In this document: positions 1-8,541 of the stretch, one piece after another
How the letters are laid out: every line of letters starts with the position of its first letter
How positions within the stretch are numbered: the stretch's first letter is position 1
Assembly (NCBI RefSeq): GCF_002093975.1
Contig: NZ_MSZZ01000066.1
Coordinates: 1 to 46,203 of the forward strand
DNA from: Thermoactinospora rubra
Lineage (GTDB): Bacteria; Actinomycetota; Actinomycetes; Streptosporangiales; Streptosporangiaceae
Reading direction: 5' to 3'
Length of the DNA: 46,203 nucleotides
The notes under the pieces: model-generated
Told to the model about the DNA's origin: nothing
Seen by the model: only the letters and a program-made list of their open reading frames with translations
Databases searched by the model: none
Position numbers and translations under genes: made by a program

Positions 1-1
1 C

Positions 2-67
2 CTCTCCAGTCTCACAGTCCTCAAGCGTTCGGTGGTCTTGTGGGTCAAGGAGGCGATGGGCCGGTGA
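2..67 (+). pseudogene. IS3-family OrfA, C-terminal end only (cut by window edge)
   Basis: The frame starting at base 2 is open to a TGA at 65-67 and ends in VLKRSVVLWVKEAMGR. That is the usual tail of the small HTH protein OrfA of IS3-family elements. The TGA overlaps the GTG start of OrfB (GTGA, 64-67), so the two orfs are arranged as expected for this family. Residues before VLKR (LSSLT) do not look like a normal OrfA coiled-coil region. The first ~16 bases may therefore be a junction or truncation, but the window edge prevents a decision. Confidence 0.6.
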
Positions 68-987
68 GCGTGGCGGCCTTCATCTGCTCCCAGAAGACCG
101 ACCACGGCATCGACCACGCGACCTCCTGCCGGGCACTGGGGGTCTCGCCATCGTGGTTTTACAAGTGGAAGGGCCGTATCGGCGTGGCGGCGCCGACCGG
201 GCGCGAGCAGCGCCGGGCCCGGCTGGATGAGGAGATCAGACGCCTGTTTGCGGCCTCGGGCGGCACCTACGGCTCGCCGCGGATCACCGATGACCTGCGC
301 GAACTCGGCTGGAAGGTGTCGCCCAACACGGTCGCCGCTCGGATGGTCGAGCTGGGCCTGGCCGGACGCCCGTCGAAGAAGCGCCGATCGCTGACTCGGC
401 AGGGCAAACCAGCGGCCGCGCCGGACCTGGTCGGCCGCCGGTTCACCGCGGTCGCGCCGGATGTGCTGTGGGTTGGCGACGGCACCCAGATCGACACCGA
501 CGAGGGGCCGCTCTACCTGGCCACGGTGGAGGACCTGTTCGCCCGACGCCTGCTCGGCTACGCGATGTCCGAGCATCACGACGCCGCCCTGACGGCCGCC
601 TCGCTGCAGATGGCGGTGGCCACCCGCGGCGGGAACGTGGACGGGGTGATCTTCCACTCCGACCGTGGCTCGGAATATACCGCCGCCCGTTACCAGGCCG
701 CATGCCGCACGCATGGGGTGGTGCAGTCGATGGGCCGGGTCGGCTGCGCGCTCGACAACGCCGCGGCCGAGTCGTTCAACAGCACGCTGAAGGTGGAGTT
801 CGTGCACCGCCACCACTTCGCCACCCGGGCCGAGGCCCGCCTGAAGATCGCAACCTGGATCACCGACTTCTACAACACCACGAGGAGGCATAGCGCCAAC
901 GACGGGCTGCCGCCTGTCACATTCGAGCGTCAGATGATCGAGAAGAGACAAGCATCAACGGCCCCGCTGAGGGCCGCTGTGGCATAG
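64..987 (+). CDS. IS3-family transposase OrfB (DDE integrase)
   Basis: OrfB carries the DDE catalytic core of IS3 elements and, with OrfA, moves the element by copy-out/paste-in. The N-terminal HTH_21-like part (CRALGVSPSWFYKWKGR, then GSPRITDDLRELG) is followed by the rve integrase core: D in VLWVGDGTQ, D in FHSDRGSEYTA, and E in NAAAESFNSTLK, then the usual C-terminal FYNTTRRHS. About 307 aa is normal for the family. I chose GTG 64 because it overlaps the OrfA stop and has an AAGGAGG 10 nt upstream; an in-frame GTG at 40 is also possible. The frame is intact, so the protein could be active. Its sequence shares no relation with the cas genes downstream. Confidence 0.9.
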   Translation: MSVAAFICSQKTDHGIDHATSCRALGVSPSWFYKWKGRIGVAAPTGREQRRARLDEEIRRLFAASGGTYGSPRITDDLRELGWKVSPNTVAARMVELGLAGRPSKKRRSLTRQGKPAAAPDLVGRRFTAVAPDVLWVGDGTQIDTDEGPLYLATVEDLFARRLLGYAMSEHHDAALTAASLQMAVATRGGNVDGVIFHSDRGSEYTAARYQAACRTHGVVQSMGRVGCALDNAAAESFNSTLKVEFVHRHHFATRAEARLKIATWITDFYNTTRRHSANDGLPPVTFERQMIEKRQASTAPLRAAVA

Positions 988-1017
988 AACCGTCTCCACG
1001 CTTTCAGGGGATTGACA

Positions 1018-1391
1018 GCCCACATGCGCGGTCGCCTTCCCATCCTTGCGATCACCGCTGTCATCGATCATCAGCACACTCGGGCGTGCGGCGCGGTCAC
1101 TGAATCGCCCAGCAGCAGCTCCAACGCCGTGCGTTGACCCGCTCGGGATCCCAGCACGACTCGGACAGGAAGTACTGCACCTGTTGCGCCGCCGCACTCT
1201 TGGACCCCGACCATCGGCTCCGCGCCGGCCAGCGCCGCAACGGTCTTGTTACGCTCCAAAGGCGCCAGCATCCCGGTCACATACTCCCGGAACCCTCGTC
1301 GCTGCCCCACATACGTGAACAGGTCATCAAAGCGAACGGCGTACGCCTCCAGAGGCTCTGGCGCGGGTGGAGGCGGCTTGGGTTTGGTCAT
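1018..1391 (-). pseudogene. IS701-family transposase, N-terminal fragment, frameshifted and interrupted
   Basis: From ATG 1391 the minus strand encodes FDDLFTYVGQRRGFREYVTG, then LLAPLERNKT-like and ALAGAEP residues, typical of the N-terminus of IS701-family DDE transposases. The homology then hops between frames: a segment reading VQYFLSESCWDPERVNARR lies in one frame, LELLLGDSVTAPHA in another, and VLMIDDSGDRKDGKATAHVG in a third. It stops at 1018, where the IS3 element is inserted. At least two frameshifts plus the insertion make this a dead gene. It shows that mobile DNA has accumulated repeatedly at the edge of the CRISPR locus. Confidence 0.75.
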
Positions 1392-1683
1392 CGCCTGGAT
1401 CCCTGTCTCACAAGCCCGCGACCCACCTTTACCCCGTCAGTTCTTGATCTAACGGACTATCGGTACCGCAGTAACCCCGCCGACGGCCTTCAGCTACTCG
1501 GTTTCACAACATGAAAGCGCTTCGGCGTTGGCCGCGGCCGTCGGAGGAAGATTGACGTAGTTGTGGGTGTTTGTCCGGTAATTGAGAACCCTCTTCAAGA
1601 TCATTTCGCGGGTAATCCGGAAATTGTCGTATCCAGCCTTTATCTTCATCCTGTCGTGAAAGCCGGTTAGAGGAGGTACAGGT

Positions 1684-3951
1684 TTGCTGTGGGGGCATAG
1701 TCGGAATCGCCTTGGGCGGCGACATCCGTTGGTAGAACATCTGCGGGGGACTGCGGAGCTTGCCGCATGGTTCGCGGAGCCGTTTGAGGCTGCGCGGCTG
1801 GCGTGGTGGCTCGGGCTTCTGCACGATGTCGGGAAGGCCTCGTGCGCATGGCAGGACCGGCTGCTTGTGGTCGAGGGGACCGGGGAGCGTGTGGGGCTCG
1901 ATCACAAGATGCTGGGCGTCAAGCTGGCGGCCGAGCTGGGGTTGGGCAAGTTCGCGATGGCCATCCACGGGCATCATGGCGGGCTGACTTCCCCTGAGGA
2001 TGTCGGTGGGCGGTTGAAGCCTGCGCTGAAGGATGACGCCCAGACGCTGGCGGACGCGCTGCGCAGGTGCGAGCGTTCGCTTCCCGAGCTCGCGGCGCGG
2101 GAGCGGGTGCCGTTGCCTGATGGATGGGATACGTGGCAGCAGGCCGAAATGGGGTTGCGGTTGGTTTTCAGCGCCCTGTGCGACGCGGACTATTTGGATA
2201 CCTCTGCGCATTTTGCGGGACGTAGGTTTCCCGATGTGCGCTCGGACGCCGATTTTCGCGGGTTGCGGGATGGCTTTGAGGCGGCGCGACGCGCGATGCT
2301 CGAGGAGCGGCGGGAGTATGGAGCGTCGAAGATGGACGCCCCGCGGGAGAAGGTCTATCAGGCGTGTGTCGCGGCGGCTTCCAAGGCGCCAGGGGTGTAT
2401 CGGCTCGCGTCTCCCACGGGCTCGGGGAAGACGATCGCCGGGGCTGGCTTTGCCCTGCACCACGCCGCCGAGCACGGCATGAGGCGGGTGATCGTGGCGG
2501 TGCCGTTCCTGACCATCACGGAGCAGAACGCCGCCGTGTATCGCAGATTGCTGGACCCCGACGGTCGCGGCGAAGTGGTCTTGGAGCACCACAGCGGGGT
2601 GGACTTCGACCGGCCGGGGCAGCGCTGGGCGCGCCTGGCCGCGGAGAACTGGGACGCGCCGTTCGTCATCACGACCATGGTGCGTCTGTTCGAGTCCTTG
2701 TTCGACCGGCGCCCGGCGGCGATGCGTCGGCTCCACCGGCTGGCCGGGTCGGTCATCGTGCTGGATGAGATCCAGGCGCTTCCGCATGCGCTGCTGGTTC
2801 CGATCCTGGATGCGTTGCGTACCTTGGTCCGGCACTTCAAGGTGACCGTTCTGCTGTCTTCAGCCACGCAACCCGACTTCTGGCACCTGAGCCCGTTCCG
2901 GGATCTGCCGGCGTGCGACATCGTCAGCGATGCGACAGCCCTCGTGGGCGAGCTGCGCCGGGTGGAGTTCACGTGGGAGCCCGAGGAGCTGACGATCGCC
3001 GAGATGGCCGCTCAAGCGGCCGAGGTCGAGGAGCGGCAGGCCCTGGTGGTGGTCAACACGACGGCCGACGCCAAGGCCGTCTTCGACATCTGGGCGAAGA
3101 GTGTGCCAAGAGGGGTCGCCTGGCACCTCTCGACGCGAATGTGCGCGGAGCATCGGCGTCGTGTCCTCACCGAGGTGAACGGACGGCTGATGAAGGGGCT
3201 TCCCGTGCTGCTGGTGTCGACGCAGCTCATCGAAGCCGGCGTCGACCTCGACTTCCCGGTGGTGTACCGGGTGCTGGCGCCGGCGGACTCGCTGCTTCAG
3301 GCGGCAGGACGGGCGAACCGTGAAGGCAACCTTCCCCGTCCCGGCCGAGTGGTCATCGTACGGCTCAGCGACGGCGGGCAGCCGCCGGCGTACAAGGCCC
3401 TGGTAGGAGTGACGCGGACGCACTTCGGCCTCGGCAAGGCCGACCCGGACGACCTGGCCGCGCTCACGGCGTACTACCAGGGCGTCTATGACGCGCTGAA
3501 TCTGGAGCACCCTGACCACAGGGGCATGAAGATCCAGGAGGCTCGCAAGGTGCTGGACTTCGAGACCGTCGCTTCCGGGCCGCTGGATGTGCGGACGGGG
3601 AAGCGCGATCGCAAGCTGGCCTTCCGCATGATCGACAGCAGTGGCGTCACCGTCGTCACTCCCCAGGCCGCCGAGCAACCGGCTGAGGCAGAGGCCTTGA
3701 TCGACCGGGTTCGGAAAGCTCCTCAGCCGCAACTGGCCGACGTGCGCGCTCTCCAGCCGTACATGACGGCGATCCACATCAGCGCACTACGCAAGCAGGG
3801 CGTGACCGCGCTGCTACGCCCCATCCTCGGCGCCCCGGCGGATCCATCGGACCCCTCGGCCTGGGACGGTGTGCTGGCCGAGTGGCTCGGCCATTACGAC
3901 CCGGACACCGGCATCGACCTCGACCCGCGAACGGAGGAATTCGTGGCATGA
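1684..3951 (+). CDS. cas3: Cas3 nuclease-helicase (type I-C)
   Basis: Cas3 is recruited by Cascade to an R-loop, then unwinds and degrades target DNA. The N-terminal HD nuclease shows H14, the HD pair at 47-48 (LLHDVGK), DHK at about 72 and GHHGG at 95-99. The SF2 helicase follows: Walker A PTGSGKT at about 244-250, DEIQ box at about 361, motif III SSAT at about 393 and motif VI QAAGRANREG at about 539. At 755 aa it is a normal HD-fused Cas3. The start is TTG 1684, chosen for an AGGAGGT 6 nt upstream. It is the first cas gene, but 582 bp separate it from cas5c where cas3 and cas5 are usually tight. All catalytic motifs I could check are intact. Confidence 0.95.
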   Translation: MLWGHSRNRLGRRHPLVEHLRGTAELAAWFAEPFEAARLAWWLGLLHDVGKASCAWQDRLLVVEGTGERVGLDHKMLGVKLAAELGLGKFAMAIHGHHGGLTSPEDVGGRLKPALKDDAQTLADALRRCERSLPELAARERVPLPDGWDTWQQAEMGLRLVFSALCDADYLDTSAHFAGRRFPDVRSDADFRGLRDGFEAARRAMLEERREYGASKMDAPREKVYQACVAAASKAPGVYRLASPTGSGKTIAGAGFALHHAAEHGMRRVIVAVPFLTITEQNAAVYRRLLDPDGRGEVVLEHHSGVDFDRPGQRWARLAAENWDAPFVITTMVRLFESLFDRRPAAMRRLHRLAGSVIVLDEIQALPHALLVPILDALRTLVRHFKVTVLLSSATQPDFWHLSPFRDLPACDIVSDATALVGELRRVEFTWEPEELTIAEMAAQAAEVEERQALVVVNTTADAKAVFDIWAKSVPRGVAWHLSTRMCAEHRRRVLTEVNGRLMKGLPVLLVSTQLIEAGVDLDFPVVYRVLAPADSLLQAAGRANREGNLPRPGRVVIVRLSDGGQPPAYKALVGVTRTHFGLGKADPDDLAALTAYYQGVYDALNLEHPDHRGMKIQEARKVLDFETVASGPLDVRTGKRDRKLAFRMIDSSGVTVVTPQAAEQPAEAEALIDRVRKAPQPQLADVRALQPYMTAIHISALRKQGVTALLRPILGAPADPSDPSAWDGVLAEWLGHYDPDTGIDLDPRTEEFVA

Positions 3952-4533
3952 CGTTAGGGCGAACTCCTATTGCCGCTCCTCGAGACGCGTTTCACGCTCC
4001 GTTTCTTAATCGATCTCTACGTGAGGACAAGCAGGCCATCGAACGCCGCGATCTGCTCGACAGTCTGGAGCGCGTCCTGTGCCAGAGAGCGGCGATGGGA
4101 ATCCGTGATGCTTCGACTAGCGAGGACGAAGATGGCGAGCACCGCGAGAGTCGCAACCGGTCGGACCACGGCCAAGATCGCTGCGGTTGCCAACACAAGG
4201 GTGAGTCCAGACATGGCGGGCCACCATGATTCTTCGCCCGACCCTACATTTCATCTAGGTTGACCGAACCACCAAAGAGAGTACGCTCAGCGATACGGCG
4301 GTGTCTCGCCCAGTGGTGGATCAAGGATCTTGTCGTGTATCGCCCACTTGGACGAACGGGGCCGAAGGGGCGAGACGCTACACCACTCTGCGGGGTGCCA
4401 CCTCGTGAACAGCGGCGGCTTGGGCCGCCGAGGGTCTAAATGGTCATCCTAGGTGCCAAGGCGCAAGCCTTAGCAGGGTCGCGGAGGCTGCGACTTCGTT
4501 TCGCAGCCCCGCCATCGACTTGTGAGGTCTTTC
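3952..4533 (+). other. Structured intergenic gap between cas3 and cas5c
   Basis: This 582-bp stretch holds no convincing plus-strand gene. Its right half contains three consecutive hairpins: CGGCGGC-TTGG-GCCGCCG (4413-4430); AAGGC-GCAA-GCCTT with a GNRA tetraloop (4458-4471); and GGCTGCGA-CTTCGTT-TCGCAGCC (4486-4508), which ends 25 nt before the cas5c start. Further left, CTCGCCC near 4305 faces GGGCGAG near 4368. The series could be a structured 5' leader or a small RNA controlling the cas5c operon; this is inference. At about 4136-4157 the sequence GAGCACCGCGAGAGTCGCAAC resembles the two ends of the CRISPR repeat with the stem missing (see findings). Confidence 0.5.
4017..4214 (-). CDS. possible small membrane protein (hypothetical)
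   Basis: A 65-codon minus-strand frame starts at ATG 4214, with GGTGG about 6 nt upstream as a weak ribosome site. Residues 1-33 are almost entirely A, V, L, I, T with one R, so one or two membrane helices are likely. They are followed by a hydrophilic tail (SRSITDSHRRSLAQDALQTVEQ) ending LLVLT. The hydrophobic-then-amphipathic layout looks like a real small protein rather than a random frame, but I do not recognise the family. It lies antisense within the cas3-cas5c gap and would be the only minus-strand gene in the cas locus. No function is assigned. Confidence 0.35.
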   Translation of the reverse strand: MSGLTLVLATAAILAVVRPVATLAVLAIFVLASRSITDSHRRSLAQDALQTVEQIAAFDGLLVLT

Positions 4534-5208
4534 ATGATCGAAAAGGCTCTCTCGCTACCGCGTTCGCGTGATGGGGCACCCCCGGTAGTCGTCCAGGTAC
4601 GTGGCGATGCGGCGCTGTTCTCCCGACCGGAGATGAAGGCCGAGCGGCTGACCTACCCGGTGATGACGCCCACGGCGGCGCGCGGCGTCCTGGAGGCGAT
4701 CTTCTGGAAGCCGTACATGAGCTACCGGGTCGTGGCGATCGAGGTGCTCAAGCCCATCCGGCAGTTCACGGTGCGGCGGAACGAGACGCACCGCGTGGTT
4801 CCGCTCGAGGCGGCCTTGCGGGGTGAGCGGGTGGACACGGCGGCTCATCGCGATCAGCGCAACGCGGTGTGCCTGCGGGATGTGGCTTACCGCATTCACG
4901 CGCACATTGAGGTCAAGCCGGGGGCGAAGCACAACGCGGCCGCCTACCGGGATCAGGTGCGTCGCCGGGTCAGCCGGGGTGCCTGCTTCCACCAGCCGTT
5001 CCTCGGCACCAAGGAGTTCAGTGCCGAGTTCGGCGATCCCGACGACACGCCCCGAATCCGGCGTTCGGAGGACCTGGGAGTAATGATTCACACGATCCAC
5101 TTCGGGCCGCCGGTTCGGATGGAATGGTTCACGGCGCGGCTGGAGGACGGGGTGCTGTACGTGCCCGAGCGCGGCATCGAGGCGCCTGTGCCGAGCGTGG
5201 GGGCGTGA
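4534..5208 (+). CDS. cas5c: Cas5c (Cas5d), pre-crRNA endoribonuclease and Cascade subunit
   Basis: In type I-C systems, which lack Cas6, Cas5c cuts the repeat at the 3' base of its stem and stays on the crRNA 5' handle. The sequence shows the Cas5 RAMP start (VVVQVRGDAALFSRPEMKAE), TPTAARGVLEAIFWKP, and the C-terminal RRVSRGACFHQPFLGTKEF signature. ATG 4534 is preferred over GTG 4522 because GAGGT sits 5-6 nt before it. The stop overlaps the cas8c start (TGATG at 5206). The repeat downstream has exactly 11 nt after its stem, the handle length made by Cas5d enzymes of the family. Confidence 0.92.
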   Translation: MIEKALSLPRSRDGAPPVVVQVRGDAALFSRPEMKAERLTYPVMTPTAARGVLEAIFWKPYMSYRVVAIEVLKPIRQFTVRRNETHRVVPLEAALRGERVDTAAHRDQRNAVCLRDVAYRIHAHIEVKPGAKHNAAAYRDQVRRRVSRGACFHQPFLGTKEFSAEFGDPDDTPRIRRSEDLGVMIHTIHFGPPVRMEWFTARLEDGVLYVPERGIEAPVPSVGA

Positions 5209-7022
5209 TGCTCCTCCAGCGTCTGGTGGCGTACGGCCGCGCCGATGAGCATGTCGTACCGGCGTACTACAAGGACAAGCCGGTGCGCTGGGTCCTGGAA
5301 CTCAGCGAGGACGGCGCTCTTGCCTCACCCGAGCTGATCTCGCTCGCCGATCCGGCCGATCCGCGGTCGAAGAACGGCGCCGTGCACACCGTTCCCTCGA
5401 TCGTCAAGACGTCGGGCATCGCCCCGACGCTGGCTGTCGACACCCCGGAGTACCTCTTCGGCTGGACCGACGCCACAACCAAGAATCCCGAGCGTGTGGC
5501 GCTGATGCATCAGCGCTTTCGCGAACTGGTCGACGCATGGGTCGAGGCCGATCCCTGCGGGCCAGGTCGCCCCCTGCAGCGGTTTCTCGCGGAAGGACAT
5601 CTGGCTCGTCTCCCCAAGCCTTCGGGATGGTCGCGGGGCGATTTGGTCGCGGTTCGGGTGCAGGGCCGCTTTCTGCACGCCACCGAGTCGGCGCGAGAGT
5701 TCTGGGCGAAGGTCGCAGGCTCACGCAAGAGCACGGGCCGGCAGGGGGTGTGCCTGGTCTGCGGGCAGGTGGGGGACCTGTTGGCCACGATTCCGCAGCA
5801 GTTGCCGGCCCGGCTTGTGCCCAAGGCAACTCAGAGTGCCTCGTTGGTCAGCATCAACAAGGCCACGCACGGGTTCGCCCTGCAGGAGCAGCTCCTGCAC
5901 GCGCCCATCTGCGCGCGGTGCGGGTTACTGGCGATGGGGGCGCTGGAGCGTCTCCTGAATGATCAGTGGCACAACATGATCACTGGCCAGGATACCCGGC
6001 TGGTCTGGTGGGTGACCGAGGATTCCCCGCTGGACATGGGAGTGCTGACCGATCCTCCCGGACCTCGCGATGTGGCGCGGCGCCTGTCCGATGCGCTCAG
6101 AGGGCGGCCCCTGCCTGATGAGGACGACGAGGACGGTGAGGAGTGGGAGCGGTTCTGCGCGCTGGCGATCGGCGGCAACGTTTCCCGGGTGATGGTCCGA
6201 GAATGGATCGAGAGCCCGCTGCCGCGCATCGTACGGAACCTGAAGGCGTGGTTCGACGACCACGAGATCGCCGACATGTGGACCGGCGAGCCGCGGCTGT
6301 TCGGACCTGGAAGGCTCGTGTACGCCGCGGGCCGCTGGATCCGCGGCAAGGAGCGCCGCGCGGGCGCGTACGCCAAGCTTGGCGCCCCTGGGGCTGATCG
6401 GCCCGACGGCCTGTACTGGGGGCTGATGCGCAGCGCGCTGCTGGGCTCGCCCCTGCCGCCCAAGCTGATGGCCCATCTGGTCCACCGGATCAGCACCGAC
6501 GGCCGCGTGGATGCCGAGCGCGCAGCCCTGCTGCGGCTGGCGCTCCGGCGTCACCGCCACCTTCCGCGAGCGGAAAGAGAGCTGTACATGCCCACGCTGA
6601 ACCCCGAGAACAACAAGCCCGCCTACCTGTCCGGCCGGATCTTCGCGGTGCTTGAGGACATCCAGCTGTCCGCGGCCCGCGCCAACAAGGAAGAGCCGCC
6701 GAACACCACCTTCGCCGACAAGTACTGGGGCCGTGCCAACACCAGTCCCGCAGTCGCCCTACGAGCAGGCGCCGAGAAGTCGCGCGCCTGGCTCAAGCGC
6801 ATGAACCGCCACAAGCCGAGCTGGGCGGCGAGTGCTCAGTTCCGCCTTGAGAACCTGATGGGCGAACTCGCCCTCGCCGGCGGCCCCCCGCATGGCGCGA
6901 CGCTCGCCGACAAGACCGCCTTCATCCTCGGCTACTACCAGCAGTGCGCCGAACTCCGCAGTCGGCGTAGCGGCGACAAGCCCGACACCCCCAACCCCGA
7001 CCCGCAAGGAGAGGCCTCGTGA
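5208..7022 (+). CDS. cas8c: Cas8c (Csd1), large subunit of type I-C Cascade
   Basis: Cas8c is the large Cascade subunit that reads the PAM and starts R-loop formation. The 604-aa product begins MLLQRLVAYGRADEHVVPAYY, the usual Csd1 opening, and contains two CxxC pairs (CLVCGQVG at about 179 and CARCG at about 236) matching the zinc-binding region of the family. The C-terminal part is helical and basic. I chose ATG 5208, which overlaps the cas5c TGA; a longer upstream frame merely reads through cas5c. In many I-C systems the 3' part of cas8c also yields a separate small subunit (Cas11c) from an internal start. I cannot confirm that site here. Confidence 0.92.
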   Translation: MLLQRLVAYGRADEHVVPAYYKDKPVRWVLELSEDGALASPELISLADPADPRSKNGAVHTVPSIVKTSGIAPTLAVDTPEYLFGWTDATTKNPERVALMHQRFRELVDAWVEADPCGPGRPLQRFLAEGHLARLPKPSGWSRGDLVAVRVQGRFLHATESAREFWAKVAGSRKSTGRQGVCLVCGQVGDLLATIPQQLPARLVPKATQSASLVSINKATHGFALQEQLLHAPICARCGLLAMGALERLLNDQWHNMITGQDTRLVWWVTEDSPLDMGVLTDPPGPRDVARRLSDALRGRPLPDEDDEDGEEWERFCALAIGGNVSRVMVREWIESPLPRIVRNLKAWFDDHEIADMWTGEPRLFGPGRLVYAAGRWIRGKERRAGAYAKLGAPGADRPDGLYWGLMRSALLGSPLPPKLMAHLVHRISTDGRVDAERAALLRLALRRHRHLPRAERELYMPTLNPENNKPAYLSGRIFAVLEDIQLSAARANKEEPPNTTFADKYWGRANTSPAVALRAGAEKSRAWLKRMNRHKPSWAASAQFRLENLMGELALAGGPPHGATLADKTAFILGYYQQCAELRSRRSGDKPDTPNPDPQGEAS

Positions 7023-7900
7023 ACCCCCACCTCGACCCGACCGTCCGGCACGACGTCGTGCTCCTCTTCGACGTCACCGACGGCAACCCCAACGGCGATC
7101 CGGACGCGGGCAACCAGCCGCGCATCGACGACGAGACCGGCCAGGGCCTGGTCACGGACGTGGCGCTCAAGCGGAAGATTCGCGACGCCGTCCCCGAGCT
7201 CAGGCCGGGCGACCCGCGCTACGGGATCTTCGTCGAGGCCGGGCACGCGCTCAACACCCGCATCGAGCAGGCCAAGGCCGCCACCCCCAACGGCAGCGTC
7301 GAAGAACGGCAAAACTGGCTGACTGAGCGGTACTTCGACATCCGCATGTTCGGCGCGGTGCTCAGCACCGGACAGAAGGAGGAGAACAAGAAGAGCGCGG
7401 GCGCCGGCCAGATCCGCGGCCCCTGGCAGTTCACCTTCGCCCGCAGCCTTGACCCGGTGCTGCCGGTCGACCACGCGATCACCCGCGTCACCCAGACCCG
7501 TCCCGAGGACATCGAGAAGGGCGAGACCACCGAGCTGGGCTCCAAGTGGACCGTGCCCTATGGCCTGTACCGTGCCCACGCCTACTACTCGGCCAGCCGC
7601 GGCGGCAAGACCAAGGTCACGAGCGAAGACCTGGAAACCCTGTGGACCGTGGTGGCCATGATGTTCGATCACGACCGCTCAGCCGCGCGGGGCCAGATGA
7701 AGATGTGCGGCCTCTACGTCTTCAGCCACCCCAACGCCTTCGGCGTCGCCCCCGCTGCGAGCCTGACCGACCGCGTCAAGCTCACCCGCATCGACCCCGA
7801 CAAGCCCGCCCGCCACCACACTGACTACCAGCGGCACATTGACGCCGACGGTCTGCCCGAAGGAGTCACCCTGTGGCGAGGCGTCGACCTGTGGGCCTGA
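7019..7900 (+). CDS. cas7c: Cas7c (Csd2), Cascade backbone subunit
   Basis: Cas7 subunits polymerise along the crRNA spacer. The protein opens with the RAMP strand DVVLLFDVTDGNPNGDPDAGN, the Csd2/Csh2 signature, followed by VTDVALKRKIRD. In the middle are FDIRMFGAVLST and GPWQFTFARSLDPV, and further on GLYRAHAYYSASRGGKTKVT. At 293 aa it has the expected length. The GTG start at 7019 overlaps the cas8c stop as GTGA. Its 3' end is overlapped by 28 nt by cas4. Confidence 0.94.
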   Translation: MNPHLDPTVRHDVVLLFDVTDGNPNGDPDAGNQPRIDDETGQGLVTDVALKRKIRDAVPELRPGDPRYGIFVEAGHALNTRIEQAKAATPNGSVEERQNWLTERYFDIRMFGAVLSTGQKEENKKSAGAGQIRGPWQFTFARSLDPVLPVDHAITRVTQTRPEDIEKGETTELGSKWTVPYGLYRAHAYYSASRGGKTKVTSEDLETLWTVVAMMFDHDRSAARGQMKMCGLYVFSHPNAFGVAPAASLTDRVKLTRIDPDKPARHHTDYQRHIDADGLPEGVTLWRGVDLWA

Positions 7901-8541
7901 CCGTACCCCCGGGACAGGGAGATGACGAAATCCCCAGCATCCCCCTGTCCGCCCTCGAACACGTCGCCTACTGTCGGCGCCAGGCAGCCCTCATCCACGT
8001 CGAGGCGACCTGGACCGAGAGCACGGACACTGTCCGAGGCGACCTCGTCCACAGCGCCGTCGACCTCCCCGGCACCCGGCGCCGCCACGGCCTGGCCTCG
8101 ATCCGAGCCCTCCCCGTCGCCAGCCGCCAGTACGGCCTCCACGGCGTCTGCGACCTCGTCGAGATCCGCGGAACGACCGCCGCCCCCGTGGAGTACAAGG
8201 TTGGCCCCTACAAACTGGACGGTCCTGCCGATCTCCAGGTCGCGGGTCAAGCCGTCTGCCTGATCGAGGCCGGATACGACGTGCCTGTGGGCTACGTTTA
8301 CTCGGCGGCCTCCCGCCGCCGCCACGAGGTCCCCATCACCGATGAACTGGTCGGTCGCATGCAGAGCGCCGCCGAGGACATGCGCGCCATCCTCGGCGAA
8401 GATCGCCTCCCGCTCGCGCACAACGACCGCCGCTGTCGGCGATGCTCTCTACGCGACGATTGCCTGCCCGACGTCACCGCCGCCCCGCTCCCCACCCTTA
8501 ACCTGTTCGCCCCCCGGCCACTGGGGACATGGCATGACTGA
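7873..8541 (+). CDS. cas4: Cas4 nuclease (spacer acquisition)
   Basis: Cas4 is a PD-(D/E)XK nuclease with an iron-sulfur cluster that trims prespacers and fixes PAM choice and orientation during adaptation. The four cluster cysteines are visible: C34 (HVAYCRRQ) and C188, C191, C197 (CRRCSLRDDC). Nuclease residues include H in DLVHSAVD, VCDLVEIRG and PVEYKVG. GTG 7873 is supported by AAGGAG 7 nt upstream, inside cas7c. It overlaps cas7c by 28 nt and cas1 by 8 nt, so translation is probably coupled. At 222 aa it is full length. Confidence 0.93.
   Translation: MARRRPVGLTVPPGQGDDEIPSIPLSALEHVAYCRRQAALIHVEATWTESTDTVRGDLVHSAVDLPGTRRRHGLASIRALPVASRQYGLHGVCDLVEIRGTTAAPVEYKVGPYKLDGPADLQVAGQAVCLIEAGYDVPVGYVYSAASRRRHEVPITDELVGRMQSAAEDMRAILGEDRLPLAHNDRRCRRCSLRDDCLPDVTAAPLPTLNLFAPRPLGTWHD

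Larger units (their letters stand above)
1..1017 (+). mobile_element. IS3-family insertion sequence, right part
   Basis: The element comprises the OrfA tail, OrfB and a short right flank. The likely right terminus is ...GGGGATTGACA ending at 1017. Read inward on the minus strand it begins TGTCAATCCCC, and IS3-family ends are 5'-TG...CA-3'. Immediately beyond 1017 an IS701-like transposase reading frame resumes, so this element inserted into an older IS. The left end and the other half of the target lie outside the window. Confidence 0.65.

Noticed and set aside
1504..3777. Minus-strand frames of 443 and 305 codons opposite cas3
   Set aside because: Cas3 motifs run through the plus strand. 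The minus frames are composition shadows with no recognisable domain.
4264..4533. Riboswitch (cobalamin or other known class) before cas5c
   Set aside because: The hairpins are real but none of the conserved boxes of a riboswitch class I know is present, and cas genes are not typical targets.
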